From JAAZMI01 sp050948785 (GTDB taxonomy: Bacteria > Bacillota > Dethiobacteria > DTU022 > UBA8154), in NCBI GenBank assembly GCA_050948785.1, contig JBMNEM010000010.1:50599-114598 (forward strand): a stretch of 64,000 nt of DNA, given 5' to 3'. The position numbers and the translations under genes were made by a program. Under the pieces are notes generated by a model, which was given only the letters and a program-made list of their open reading frames with translations, was not told the origin of the DNA and ran no database searches. Shown piece after piece: positions 41,851 to 51,282 of the stretch. Positions within the stretch are counted from its first letter, which is position 1. Each line of letters begins with the position of its first letter.

Positions 41851-43056
41851 ATGACCAGGATAAATCTTCAAGGATTTTTGGTCATCTTTTTATTTTTTTG
41901 CCTGATACTTTTATGCTCGGGGCTGCTCATTACCTCCCCGGTAGAAGCTCAAAACCCGTCAGAGGCTCAAAACTTCTTTGAGCTTCAGGAGCTGGATGAG
42001 CGGAGCGATGGATTCTTTTTCATGAAAGACCTCGAGAGCGAGGATGTAATTATGAAAACAGCGCGGCTCATCCGTCCCGGAGATGAATATATCACCAGCG
42101 AAAACAAACTGTATTGTGTTGAAAGAATCGAGGGTGATATTGCCTGGGCCCGCTTTAAGGAAGAAATTAAGCTTTTTGAGGGAAACCTTGCTGCCATCCT
42201 AAAAGACGTGCATACAGAAGAAACTGTCTTTCAGGAAAGCCAGCCGGAGACAAGTGTGCCTCGTCTGGGAATTTACCACTCCCACGGGGCAGAATCTTAT
42301 GTTCCTTCAGACGGAGTTGAAAGTATCACGGAGGGAGGCGGTATTCTGCAAGTAGGCCGCTCCTTTGTGGAGAACTTGCGGGAAAAAGGTTTAAAAGTCA
42401 ACTACTCTTCGCAGACACATATACCGCATGATGCCGGAGCTTATAATCGCTCCAGAAGAACCGCGGAACAATTTTTGCATCAAGGTGTGGGAACGCTCTT
42501 CGATATCCACCGTGATGCGGTTCCTGCGGAAGAATACACAGCTCAAGTTGAAAATACACCGACAGTGCAAGTACAAATTGTTGTTGGGCAACAGAATCAA
42601 AATGCTCAAGCCAACAGGAACTTTGCCGAGGGCCTTAAAAAAGTTGCGGATAGTATTCATCCCGGCCTGGTGAAGGGTATCTTCATGGCCAGCGGTAATT
42701 ATAATCAGGATATCTTGCCCCTGTCCCTCTTGTTTGAAGTCGGAACTCATGAAACCACCCGGGAAGGTGCTGCCAGGTCAATGGCGCTTTTTAGCGATGT
42801 CGTAAAAGTATATTTTTTAGGAGAGCCAGGAAAGCAAGCCCGGGAGGGTTTGAGCAGCACTGCTTTAAAAAGCATTCTCTGGATTATTTTTATTGCAGGC
42901 CTGGCTCTGGGAGGTTACCTTTTGGTTGGAACAGGGAGCCTGGAGGAGCTGCGCGCCAAGTTACGTCAATTTTTTGGCAGGGAATTTGCTGAATTTGGGG
43001 GTAAAAGAAGCGATGGTGAAGGAGACGGAGAGCACGGTGATAATGGTACTGCATAA
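41851..43056 (+). CDS. spoIIP: Stage II sporulation protein P
   Basis: 401 residues. A membrane helix (about 9-29) is followed by the SpoIIP amidase/endopeptidase domain: zinc ligands in IYHSHGAESYVPSDG and LFDIHRDAVP, and the acidic LLFEVGTHETT. A C-terminal membrane helix (about 348-366) follows, then a basic acidic tail; a second helix is not usual in Bacillus SpoIIP. With SpoIID and SpoIIM it cuts septal and lateral peptidoglycan during engulfment. ATG 41851, close behind DUF1614. Confidence 0.93.
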   Translation: MTRINLQGFLVIFLFFCLILLCSGLLITSPVEAQNPSEAQNFFELQELDERSDGFFFMKDLESEDVIMKTARLIRPGDEYITSENKLYCVERIEGDIAWARFKEEIKLFEGNLAAILKDVHTEETVFQESQPETSVPRLGIYHSHGAESYVPSDGVESITEGGGILQVGRSFVENLREKGLKVNYSSQTHIPHDAGAYNRSRRTAEQFLHQGVGTLFDIHRDAVPAEEYTAQVENTPTVQVQIVVGQQNQNAQANRNFAEGLKKVADSIHPGLVKGIFMASGNYNQDILPLSLLFEVGTHETTREGAARSMALFSDVVKVYFLGEPGKQAREGLSSTALKSILWIIFIAGLALGGYLLVGTGSLEELRAKLRQFFGREFAEFGGKRSDGEGDGEHGDNGTA

Positions 43057-43093
43057 AAAGTTTAATCAGTCATAGCGGGGAGGACGAAAGAGC

Positions 43094-43990
43094 GTGCCCG
43101 GTGCCCCTTTTGCACAGGCAATGTTAAATGGTGTTGTAATCGGTGTTTTAATTCGTTATTATATTTTAAAAAGAGATTATCGCCAGTACCCCAGTTATCC
43201 TCACGGTGTATTAACCCACCTTTCCTTAGCCTTTATTGCTGCTGTGATTGGCTCCATTGCTATACCGGCCCTGATGGAAAAAGAATTTACCGCAGTTACG
43301 TTTCTGGCTTTGGCAGCAACACAATTTCGGGAAGTCCGTGATATGGAAAGGGAAATGTTGCATAACCTGGATCAGACAGGATTGGTTTCCCGGGGGGCTG
43401 ACTATATCGAAGGGATCGCCAGGGTTTTTGAAGCACGCAATTATATTGTGATGTTTGCCTCCTTATTGGTGGGAGGCGCAACCTACTGGGGCAATATTTT
43501 TTACGGCCTGCTAGCCGGCCTGCTTGCTTTTCTCCTCTCCAGAAAACTGATGGGTGGGAAAATCGTCGGGCAGATAGCTTCTGTCCGGGAAGGAAAATTA
43601 CATTTTGAGGGAGCCAACTTATTTGTTGATAATATTCACCTCATGAATCTGGGAACCGCCAAAGTCAGGGAAACTTACCTGCAAAGAGCTCTGGGGGTGG
43701 TCATTGAACCGCTGGATGATGATGGGCGGGCGACCCTTGCCAATAATGGACAGCGCATGGCCATTGCTTATGATGCTGCCGTGCTGCTCGGTATTCATAA
43801 AGATATGGATACCGGTGAGTTTGCACCTGTTCTCCGTAGAGACCTGGATACAGGGAGAGTCGGCATGGTCATTGTTCCTCTGGAAAAAGATATTCACTTT
43901 TTACTGGAGGCTGTCAAAAGAGTTCCTGTTCTGGAAAGCGCCTATGTTACTCCTTTACAGACTTCCATTGGGAAAAAAGCGTCCGACTGA
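43094..43990 (+). CDS. YIEGIA domain-containing membrane protein
   Basis: 298 residues. The family's name sequence is present (GADYIEGIARVFEARNY, near 118), within an N-terminal membrane part of four or five helices, and a soluble C-terminal domain (about 160-298). The biochemical role is unknown; the genes occur in spore formers beside spoIIP. GTG 43094 follows GGGGAGGACG. The capping-subunit gene follows by 18 bases. Confidence 0.9.
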   Translation: MPGAPFAQAMLNGVVIGVLIRYYILKRDYRQYPSYPHGVLTHLSLAFIAAVIGSIAIPALMEKEFTAVTFLALAATQFREVRDMEREMLHNLDQTGLVSRGADYIEGIARVFEARNYIVMFASLLVGGATYWGNIFYGLLAGLLAFLLSRKLMGGKIVGQIASVREGKLHFEGANLFVDNIHLMNLGTAKVRETYLQRALGVVIEPLDDDGRATLANNGQRMAIAYDAAVLLGIHKDMDTGEFAPVLRRDLDTGRVGMVIVPLEKDIHFLLEAVKRVPVLESAYVTPLQTSIGKKASD

Positions 43991-44008
43991 TAAGAAGGAT
44001 GGGGATCC

Positions 44009-44197
44009 GTGGAAATAAATAAATTTATTCTGGCCATTGTCACGCGAGAACGAAATAAAGTGGGCGGGTGTGGAACACCCATTTTTTATGCCGCCAGTAA
44101 AGAAGAGCAGGATACGATTGCCACTTATCTGGCACGGATAACAGCAGGTGTAGTACATGATTTGGAGAACGGGGTCTATATTATCGTCCGGCATTAA
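44009..44197 (+). CDS. Capping complex subunit for YIEGIA
   Basis: 62 residues, matching in length and context the small family described as a capping subunit for YIEGIA proteins (sequence FILAIVTRERNKVGGCGTPIFYA). GTG 44009 follows AAGGATGGGGA. Its stop lies just before DUF3189. The pairing of YIEGIA with this gene is constant, so they probably form one complex; activity unknown. Confidence 0.85.
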   Translation: MEINKFILAIVTRERNKVGGCGTPIFYAASKEEQDTIATYLARITAGVVHDLENGVYIIVRH

Positions 44198-44207
44198 GGG
44201 GAAACAG

Positions 44208-44663
44208 ATGAAAATAATTTATCATTGTTACGGCGGAACGCATTCTTCGGTGATGGCTGCTTCATTACATTTAGGCCTTTTAAAAAAAAACAGGCTCCCC
44301 TCTTCCAGGGAATTGCTATCCTGTCCTTATTTTGATCGGCTTACAAATAAAGATTCCGGAAAAATTTTTTTTATGGGTAAAGATAAACATGGGCATGAAG
44401 TTTATGTCATGGGTTGTAAAAATGCCGGGTTACTGGTAGAAACAGCCATCAAGGAATTCTGCCAAATTATGAATATGAACGATGAGAAGGTAACCCTGGC
44501 CTGTACAGTGTCTTGCCTGAACATACTGATGAAAATCGGGGGTTTTTTGTCCCGGGGGTTAAATTTGGTCACCATCGGCCGGTTTTTTCTATTTCCCGGT
44601 TCACGGCTGGCATTTAATAAAATTAAAAAAGTTGTCGAAATGGTGAAAAATGAGGGTGAATAA
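44208..44663 (+). CDS. DUF3189 family protein
   Basis: 151 residues from ATG 44208, behind AGGGGAAA. The start KIIYHCYGGTHSSVMAASLHLGLL and ATVSC-like LACTVSCLNILMKIGGFLSRGL are typical of DUF3189. Conserved Cys and His suggest a metal or redox site; the function is unknown. It ends the DUF1614-spoIIP-YIEGIA-cap group. Confidence 0.85.
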   Translation: MKIIYHCYGGTHSSVMAASLHLGLLKKNRLPSSRELLSCPYFDRLTNKDSGKIFFMGKDKHGHEVYVMGCKNAGLLVETAIKEFCQIMNMNDEKVTLACTVSCLNILMKIGGFLSRGLNLVTIGRFFLFPGSRLAFNKIKKVVEMVKNEGE

Positions 44664-44856
44664 TTTTTATGGACTTTAATTACCAGCCTGGGCAATATCT
44701 GCAGCATCACCACCTTGACAGGATGTTCCGTAAATAGGATAATGAGGTGAAATACCCCCTCTCTTAATACTGGTTTGTGCTGCTAAACAGCCCGAAGGTG
44801 AACGAATTTTCCAATAAAAGAAACCTGCCTGAGCATCAGCTAAAGGGGAGATGATT

Positions 44857-46191
44857 TTGCCTGTTCCAATAGTCGCGTTAGTCGGCCGGCCCAATGTAGG
44901 AAAATCCACTCTTTTTAATCGCCTCGTAGGAGGCAGAAAAGCAATTGAGGAAAAAATACCCGGAATAACCAGGGATCGTCTTTACGGCCGGTCGAGTTGG
45001 TTAAACAGAGAATTTCTCGTCATTGATACCGGAGGCCTGACTTTTCCCGGTGGTGACGGGCTGGAGGCCCAGGTCCAGAGACAAGCTTTGCTGGCTCTGG
45101 AAGAGTCTACCGTGGTAGTTTTTTTGGTGGACGGGCGCCAGGGGTTAACCCCTCTGGATGAGGAAATTGCCGCTCTGCTGCACCGTCAAGGAAAACCTGT
45201 GCTCCTGGTTGTCAATAAAATTGAATCCCCCGCGCAAAGTGTTGTTGAATTTTACAAACTGGGCTTTAATGAACCCCTTCCTATTTCAGCGGCACACGGT
45301 TTAAATATTGGAGAGCTTCTGGATGAAATTATCTCCTTTTTCCCGGCCGGCAAAGGCGGGAAGATACCAGCAGAAGAAGCTATACGTATCGCCGTAGTTG
45401 GACGTCCAAACGTGGGAAAATCCTCATTAATCAATACTTTGCTGGGTGAAGAAAGAGTAATTGTCAGCCAGGAACCAGGAACCACCAGAGATGCAATTGA
45501 TACCCTGGTAGAACGCGAGGGGAAAAAGTACATATTTGTTGATACGGCCGGTATCCGCCGTAAAAGCAGGGTTAGTGAAAACATAGAATATTATAGTGTC
45601 TTACGTGCTTTAAAAGCATTAGACAGTGCCGATCTGGCCCTTCTTTTACTGGAGGCCCCGGAGGGTGTTACAGAACAAGATCAGAGAATTGCCGGTTACA
45701 TTTTGGAAAGCGGTAAAGCTTTAATTATTTCACTGAATAAATGGGACTTAGTTCAAAAAACGGGCCAGGAAGGTTTTGTTGAAGAAATGGTTACAAGTAC
45801 CCGGGAGGCCCTGAAATTTGTTTCCTTTGCCCCGCTTATTTTTACTTCTATTTATACCCCTCACCGCTTAAAACACTTATTTAATCTTTTTCCTAAAGTT
45901 TACGAAAACCACAGCAGGCGCATACCTACCGGTTTGCTCAATGAGATTCTCCTGGAAGCGCAAGGCATAAATCCCTTACCCACTGTAAAAGGGAAAAGGG
46001 GGCGTATCTATTACTGGACGCAGTCTTCCATCAGGCCTCCGACCTTTGTTCTTTTTGTCAATAATCCCGCATTAATACATTTTTCATACCTGCGTTATCT
46101 CGAAAATCGTTTAAGAGAAGCTTTTAATTTTGAAGGCACCTCCTTAAAATTGCTACTGAGGGCCCGCCGCAGAAGGAAAGGAGAAAGATAA
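44857..46191 (+). CDS. der: Ribosome-associated GTPase Der (EngA)
   Basis: 444 residues, with two G domains in tandem: VALVGRPNVGKSTLFNRL (G1a), DTGG, NKIE and, from about 175, IAVVGRPNVGKSSLINTL (G1b), DTAGIRRKS, NKWD, then the KH-like C-terminus. It acts in 50S assembly. The TTG at 44857 fits AAAGGGGAG at 44842-44850 and gives the usual MPVPIVALVGRPN; ATG 44851 is too close. plsY follows with a 2-base gap. Confidence 0.96.
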   Translation: MPVPIVALVGRPNVGKSTLFNRLVGGRKAIEEKIPGITRDRLYGRSSWLNREFLVIDTGGLTFPGGDGLEAQVQRQALLALEESTVVVFLVDGRQGLTPLDEEIAALLHRQGKPVLLVVNKIESPAQSVVEFYKLGFNEPLPISAAHGLNIGELLDEIISFFPAGKGGKIPAEEAIRIAVVGRPNVGKSSLINTLLGEERVIVSQEPGTTRDAIDTLVEREGKKYIFVDTAGIRRKSRVSENIEYYSVLRALKALDSADLALLLLEAPEGVTEQDQRIAGYILESGKALIISLNKWDLVQKTGQEGFVEEMVTSTREALKFVSFAPLIFTSIYTPHRLKHLFNLFPKVYENHSRRIPTGLLNEILLEAQGINPLPTVKGKRGRIYYWTQSSIRPPTFVLFVNNPALIHFSYLRYLENRLREAFNFEGTSLKLLLRARRRRKGER

Positions 46192-46193
46192 AA

Positions 46194-46787
46194 TTGATTA
46201 TTTTACTGCTCATTTTATCCTATCTGATAGGGTCCATTTCTTTTGGTTATTTAATTGCTAAAAGCACAAAAGGTGTAGACATTAGAAAGATCGGGAGTGG
46301 AAGTTCAGGCGCGACAAATACTTCCAGAGTATTGGGGTTGAAATTTTTCGCCGTAGTTTTAGTTCTTGATGCTTTGAAGGGACTTTTCGTTTTCCTGCTC
46401 GCTTCTTACCTGTTAACGGAAACCTGGGCTATCCTGCTCTGCTGTGGGTTGGTAATTGTCGGGCATAACTGGCCGATCTTTTTTGCTTTCCAAGGCGGGC
46501 GGGGGGTCGCAACAACCCTGGGAGTATTCCTGGGGATAGCTCCGCTGCCGGCACTGATCGTCTTTGGCCTTTTTATCCTGATCGTTTTTCTCACCCGTTA
46601 TGTTTCCTTGGGGTCGATAATGGGTGCTATCGCTATACCCGTAACCATCTTAATTTTACATTTCCCCAGGGAATACTTTATTTTTGGCCTGGCGATTTGC
46701 CTGCTACTTTTATGGAGGCATGCGCCCAATATTAAAAGACTTCTCCAGGGAAAAGAATCCCGCCTGGGAGAAAAAATCAAAATTTAA
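46194..46787 (+). CDS. plsY: Glycerol-3-phosphate acyltransferase PlsY
   Basis: 197 residues, five to seven membrane helices. The three conserved motifs are seen: GSISFGYLIAK (near 12), GSGSSGATNTSRVLG (near 36) and GHNWPIFFAFQGGRGVATTLGV (near 89). It transfers acyl from acyl-phosphate to glycerol 3-phosphate. TTG 46194 is behind AAGGAGAAAG. In a der-plsY-gpsA unit as in many Clostridia. Confidence 0.95.
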   Translation: MIILLLILSYLIGSISFGYLIAKSTKGVDIRKIGSGSSGATNTSRVLGLKFFAVVLVLDALKGLFVFLLASYLLTETWAILLCCGLVIVGHNWPIFFAFQGGRGVATTLGVFLGIAPLPALIVFGLFILIVFLTRYVSLGSIMGAIAIPVTILILHFPREYFIFGLAICLLLLWRHAPNIKRLLQGKESRLGEKIKI

Positions 46788-46811
46788 GAACTTAGGAAAG
46801 GTAAATGAGCC

Positions 46812-47822
46812 ATGAGAATCGGTGTGATTGGTGCGGGGAGCTGGGGCACAGCTTTGGCCATCTTGCTGGGTCAAAAAGGACTGCGTGTCAGTCTTTGGGT
46901 CAGGAGAACCAGCTTGTTAGAGAAAATTGCCGAATCCCGAATAAACAGCGATTACCTGCCGGATATTTTTATACCGGAAAATATAAAATTAACAAACGAA
47001 TTGGAAGAAGCAGTACGGGGCAAAAATTTAATCGTTTTATCTGTGCCCTCGCATGCAATGGGAACATTAGTCAAAAAAATCAAGAATTTTATAGGGGAAC
47101 AAACTATTATTGTCAATACAGCCAAAGGATTGGCCGAAGGTTCATTAAGGCGCCTTTCCCAGGTCATTGACGCTGAGCTCGCACCCTGCGGTAAAGTTGC
47201 TGTCCTCTCCGGACCCAACCATGCAGAGGAAGTCAGCCGTTTAATACCGACGGCTTCGGTTGTGGCTTCCACGGAACAGGCAGTAGCAGAAAAAGTGCAG
47301 GATATTTTTATGACTCCCTACTTCCGGGTTTATACCAATCCCGATATTATCGGGGTAGAATTAGGAGGAGCCCTGAAAAATGTCATCGCCATTGGCGCAG
47401 GCATTTGCGACGGGTTAAACTATGGAGACAATACCAAAGCAGCGTTGCTCACCAGAGGGTTGGTGGAAATTACCCGCCTGGGAATTGCCTTAGGTGCCGA
47501 AAAAGGTACTTTTAGCGGTTTGACAGGTTTAGGAGATCTTTTTGTGACCTGTAACAGCCCCCATAGCCGCAATCGCTACCTCGGGATGATGCTGGGTAAG
47601 AATCATCCCCTGGAGGAGATAACCTCTACGATGAAAATGGTCGCCGAAGGAATCAGGACAACCCGGATTGCTTATCAGCTATCCCGAAATTACGGTGTAG
47701 AGATGCCCATCACAGAAGAAGTCCATGCTCTTTTATTTTCTGGTAAAAACCCCCGGGAGGCGGTTAAAAACCTTATGCAGCGGCAAAAAACTCATGAAAT
47801 AGAGGAGATTGCCTTTGATTGA
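46812..47822 (+). CDS. gpsA: NAD(P)-dependent glycerol-3-phosphate dehydrogenase
   Basis: 336 residues. The Rossmann GxGxxG is IGVIGAGSWGTALA, and the conserved catalytic Lys lies in GALKNVIAIGAGICDGL (near 190), with LTRGLVEI and FSGLTGLGDLFVTC next. It reduces dihydroxyacetone phosphate to glycerol 3-phosphate for phospholipids, feeding PlsY. ATG 46812 follows AGGAAAGG. A terminator follows the gene. Confidence 0.96.
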   Translation: MRIGVIGAGSWGTALAILLGQKGLRVSLWVRRTSLLEKIAESRINSDYLPDIFIPENIKLTNELEEAVRGKNLIVLSVPSHAMGTLVKKIKNFIGEQTIIVNTAKGLAEGSLRRLSQVIDAELAPCGKVAVLSGPNHAEEVSRLIPTASVVASTEQAVAEKVQDIFMTPYFRVYTNPDIIGVELGGALKNVIAIGAGICDGLNYGDNTKAALLTRGLVEITRLGIALGAEKGTFSGLTGLGDLFVTCNSPHSRNRYLGMMLGKNHPLEEITSTMKMVAEGIRTTRIAYQLSRNYGVEMPITEEVHALLFSGKNPREAVKNLMQRQKTHEIEEIAFD

Positions 47823-47941
47823 GCAAAAAATTGCCAATAAATTTTTAATGACAAGGGAACTGTCCCAGGGCCCAGCGCTCCGGGGTTAATAAACCAAATG
47901 GTTAACCTGGATTGGTCCACTACAATTGCGGTTTTAATGTG

Positions 47942-47968
47942 CCTGTCTAAAAAAGAAGACAGGTTTTT
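47942..47968 (+). terminator. Terminator after gpsA
   Basis: CCTGTCT (47942-47948) pairs with AGACAGG (47957-47963), followed by five T bases. Confidence 0.85.
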
Positions 47969-48067
47969 CTTTATTTAAAGTAATATTGTCCCTTTATCTT
48001 CATATAAATATAACGTTAACACATTTCATTGTTGCAATATGTCTGGAAAATAAGGAGGGGAGAAGCT

Positions 48068-49543
48068 GTGAAGTTCGATCTTTTTAAAGAAATTATCGAA
48101 CGAACAGGAGGTGATATTTATTTAGGAGTTGTTGGTCCGGTCAGAACGGGTAAGTCTACTTTTATTAAAAAATTTATGGAAAAACTTGTTCTCCCCAATA
48201 TTGACAACCCTCAAATTCTGGAACGAACCAAGGATGAACTTCCCCAGGGCAGCGCCGGTAAAACCATTATGACCACTGAACCAAAATTTATTCCGGATGA
48301 AGCGATCGAAATCAAACTGGATGAAAATATTCATATGAATGTAAGATTGGTAGATTGTGTCGGGTATATGGTGCCGGGGGCAGTGGGTTATGATGATGAG
48401 GGTAAACAACGCATGGTTTTTACCCCCTGGTTTGACGAGGCCATTCCCTTTGAAGAAGCTGCGGAAACAGGCACCCGTAAGGTAATACAGGATCACTCCA
48501 CCATAGGAATTGTAGTTACAACTGATGGGACAATTACAGAAATTCCCCGGGAACAATATGTTAACGCCGAGATGCGGGTGATTAACGAACTAAAAGAAAT
48601 TGGTAAACCTTTCGTCGTCATCCTTAATTCTGCGAGGCCCTTTTCTCCCAATACCCTGCAGCTTAAAGAAGAACTTGCCCAAAAATATGGTGCGCCGGTT
48701 GTTTCCCTGAATTGCCTGGAACTAAATGAAAACGATATTAATCTTCTCTTCAAAGAGGTTCTTTACGAGTTTCCCGTGCAGGAAATCAGTATAAGCCTGC
48801 CTTCCTGGGTGGAGGCGCTGGAACCATCCCATTGGGCAGTGGAGGAATATACTAAAATTATCCGGGAACACCTCCTCAATATCGAACGTCTCAGAGATAT
48901 CGAAACATCCCTGGAAAAAATAAGGGAGTATGATCTTGTCAAGGAGGCCTTTGCCCGAAACATTGAATTGGGCCGTGGCTTTGCCTTTATTGAGATTGCT
49001 GCCCCGCAGGAAATTTTCGAAAAAGTGCTTTCCGAAGTTTGCGGCATGGAGATTGAGGATCAGGCCGATCTTTTAAAAGTAATCAGAGATTTTTCCTTTG
49101 CCCAGCGGGAATACAGTAAAATTGCCCAGGCATTGGAGGATGCCCAGGCCACGGGTTATGGCATTGTTCCACCTCTTCTGGAAGAAATAAATCTGGAAGA
49201 ACCGGAGATCATCCGGCAGGGAGGACGCTTTGGCGTCCGTCTTCAGGCCAGCGCTCCATCCTTGCATATTATTCGCGTCCCTATAAAATCAGAATTCACT
49301 CCTGTTGTAGGCAGCGAAAAACAAAGTGAGGAACTGGCAAATTACCTCATGGAAGAGTTTGCAGAAAGTCCTGAAAAGCTCTGGGAATCAAATTTATTTG
49401 GGAAGTCTCTCTATGAGCTCGTGAAAGATGGTATTGCCGGAAAATTAGAAAATATGCCACCCCACGCTCAACAAAAACTCCAGGAAACCCTGGGAAAGAT
49501 TATCAATGAAGGCGGTGGGGGATTAATCGTCATCATTTTATAG
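48068..49543 (+). CDS. spoIVA: Stage IV sporulation protein A
   Basis: 491 residues, the normal length. The N-terminal AAA-like ATPase part has Walker A GPVRTGKST (near 20), DELPQGSAGKTIMTTEPKF and VRLVDCVGYMVPGAVGY; the C-terminus is conserved and short. SpoIVA hydrolyses ATP, polymerises on the forespore surface and forms the base of the coat. GTG 48068 is behind AAGGAGGGGAG. The Bacillus gene is SigE-controlled; no convincing SigE promoter was made out here. Confidence 0.97.
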   Translation: MKFDLFKEIIERTGGDIYLGVVGPVRTGKSTFIKKFMEKLVLPNIDNPQILERTKDELPQGSAGKTIMTTEPKFIPDEAIEIKLDENIHMNVRLVDCVGYMVPGAVGYDDEGKQRMVFTPWFDEAIPFEEAAETGTRKVIQDHSTIGIVVTTDGTITEIPREQYVNAEMRVINELKEIGKPFVVILNSARPFSPNTLQLKEELAQKYGAPVVSLNCLELNENDINLLFKEVLYEFPVQEISISLPSWVEALEPSHWAVEEYTKIIREHLLNIERLRDIETSLEKIREYDLVKEAFARNIELGRGFAFIEIAAPQEIFEKVLSEVCGMEIEDQADLLKVIRDFSFAQREYSKIAQALEDAQATGYGIVPPLLEEINLEEPEIIRQGGRFGVRLQASAPSLHIIRVPIKSEFTPVVGSEKQSEELANYLMEEFAESPEKLWESNLFGKSLYELVKDGIAGKLENMPPHAQQKLQETLGKIINEGGGGLIVIIL

Positions 49544-49602
49544 AATCCATAAGTAAATCTGATCATCAAAAAAATGATACAATAAACGACGTTGCAGTAA
49601 AG

Positions 49603-49631
49603 AAGCACTTCTGAAACGGAGGTGCTTTTTT
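49603..49631 (+). terminator. Terminator after spoIVA
   Basis: AAGCACTTC (49603-49611) pairs with GAGGTGCTT (49619-49627, one G-T pair), and six T bases in all follow the stem's C. Strong. Confidence 0.85.
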
Positions 49632-49898
49632 ATTTTTCCGGTTTGCTGATACAAACCTCCCGTTCCGGTTCTTTGGATACCAAAACATGCAATAAAGTGT
49701 TTCGAATTTCGCCCGTATAATAAAACCGGCATTCATCCCTATTTGTAAAGCTGTGGTAAAATAGAAGCATAGAACCAGTTTGGTATTCTGGTCAAATTGC
49801 CGCATAGATGTCCGGTCTAAGAACAAAAACCGGCTTTAAACGTCTCTTCTAGTAGAAGGTTATGAAAACCACAAAAATTTTTAGGAGGCTAAAGAAAA
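49632..49898. other. Intergenic region without a gene
   Basis: Between the spoIVA terminator and the lipoprotein gene nothing is coding on either strand. A TAGGAGG at 49882-49888 is the ribosome binding site of the next gene. No riboswitch is recognised. Confidence 0.6.
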
Positions 49899-50612
49899 AT
49901 GAGCAGAAACGTGAAAAGATTTTGCACTGTACTGCTGATCTTTTTAACCGCCTTATTTATAGGCGGCTGCGGGTTAAGCAACAACCCTGCCGATTCAGAA
50001 CCGCCGGAAGAACAGCAGGAGGCTTTGCCGGAATATGAAATTATTGCAGATGCGGATCGGCTGCCTGTAGAGGTAAAAAGTATAGTCGAAAATTTAAAAA
50101 GCCGGCGCGGATATTTTGTTTTTACCCCCCAGGAGTACGCTACCGGGGAAGATATCTATCTTTTCATCTCCACTGGAGCAAAACCCACCGGCGGGTATAC
50201 TCTAATGGTGGATTCTTGCACAGTTGCGGGTGATACCTTGGGGATCGTGGTGGAGGAAAAAGAACCCGCTGCAGACGAAGGGGTAATTCAGGTTATAACT
50301 TTCCCCCATCTGGTTCTTAAAATAAGCAATAGCTATCAAAGTTACCGCATTATGAACGACAAAAATGAAAGCTTCGCCGCAATCCCTGCCGGAGCCGTGC
50401 CGGAGATAACGGAAAAAAGAGGGGTCTATGTCGGTCAAATTGATAACAACTTTATTGAGATAGAAGTAGAGGGTCAGGCGCAAGCCTTTATGTTTGGACC
50501 GGAGTTATCCCCGCTTATTGCAGAAGTTCTCAAAACCGGAGATGAAATCCTTTTTTCTTACTACGAAAATAACCATGGCCAGCTGATCATCACTGCTTTA
50601 AAAACAGAATAA
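49899..50612 (+). CDS. Lipoprotein with PrcB C-terminal domain
   Basis: 237 residues. The signal peptide ends with a lipobox (LFIGGCG, Cys near 25), so it is a membrane-anchored lipoprotein. The mid-region GAKPTGGYTLMVDSC matches the PrcB C-terminal domain, found in surface proteases' partners; the C-terminal part (about 165-237) is a small beta domain. Function unknown. ATG 49899 follows TAGGAGG. It does not seem to be linked to spoIVA. Confidence 0.82.
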   Translation: MSRNVKRFCTVLLIFLTALFIGGCGLSNNPADSEPPEEQQEALPEYEIIADADRLPVEVKSIVENLKSRRGYFVFTPQEYATGEDIYLFISTGAKPTGGYTLMVDSCTVAGDTLGIVVEEKEPAADEGVIQVITFPHLVLKISNSYQSYRIMNDKNESFAAIPAGAVPEITEKRGVYVGQIDNNFIEIEVEGQAQAFMFGPELSPLIAEVLKTGDEILFSYYENNHGQLIITALKTE

Positions 50613-50757
50613 ATAAACGTGTGCAGGTGGGCCAGGGGCTATTTGCCTGAATAATCCAGTTTGTCGGAAATTGCGGAAATTACCTTTAAGCTGTAACATT
50701 GTTTTTTTTATGATATAATATTTTCGTGTAGCAAGAATAAAAGGGGATGTTTGAGAC

Positions 50758-51282
50758 TTGAAACTTTTAGAAGGAGAAAGAGAAGCTATTTTCAAACACG
50801 TCGCAGAGATCCTGAATGATTTGGGGACAAGCCGTGAAAAGCTCATTCCCGTTCTCCAGCAGGTTCAAAACAAGCTGGGCTACCTGCCCGCGCTGGCCAT
50901 GCAAAAAATTGCTGAGGACATGGAGATCCCGGCTGTAGATGTTTATGGTATAGCTACTTTTTATAACCAGTTTCGTTTAAATCCTCCGGGCAAACATCAA
51001 TTTAAAGTATGTATGGGGACCGCCTGTTATATGGTTGGCGGATATATTGCCCTTGATTCTTTTGAAAGACGGTTAAACATTAAAGAAGGGGAGACTACCC
51101 CTGATCGGCAATTCAGCCTGGAACGAGTCGCCTGCGTCGGCTGCTGTACCATGGCGCCGGTTGTGTTAGTCGATGAGGCAGTGGAAGGGCATGTTACCCC
51201 GACGCGGGTGGACGGCATTTTGCTTTCTTTTGAAACAAATGCAGAAGAGAAAAAGGAAGAGGAAGGGGGCCCGGGTGTATGA
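50758..51282 (+). CDS. NADH dehydrogenase/hydrogenase subunit E-like (NuoE/HndA), [2Fe-2S]
   Basis: 174 residues. Thioredoxin-like [2Fe-2S] protein with four Cys: CMGTACYMVGG (near 87) and RVACVGCC (near 127). It passes electrons between a flavoprotein (NuoF) and ferredoxin-like domains. TTG 50758 lies behind AAAAGGGGATG. It overlaps the next gene by ATGA. The gene set NuoE-NuoF-NuoG-like is the diaphorase part of NAD-linked hydrogenases or formate dehydrogenases. Confidence 0.92.
   Translation: MKLLEGEREAIFKHVAEILNDLGTSREKLIPVLQQVQNKLGYLPALAMQKIAEDMEIPAVDVYGIATFYNQFRLNPPGKHQFKVCMGTACYMVGGYIALDSFERRLNIKEGETTPDRQFSLERVACVGCCTMAPVVLVDEAVEGHVTPTRVDGILLSFETNAEEKKEEEGGPGV

Noticed and set aside
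44676..44909. - strand frame of 77 codons before and across the der start
   Set aside because: It overlaps the conserved der N-terminus and has no ribosome binding site; its product was not recognised.
48001..48050. SigE promoter for spoIVA
   Set aside because: A CATATA-like -35 is present, but the -10 match is poor; not reported as a feature.
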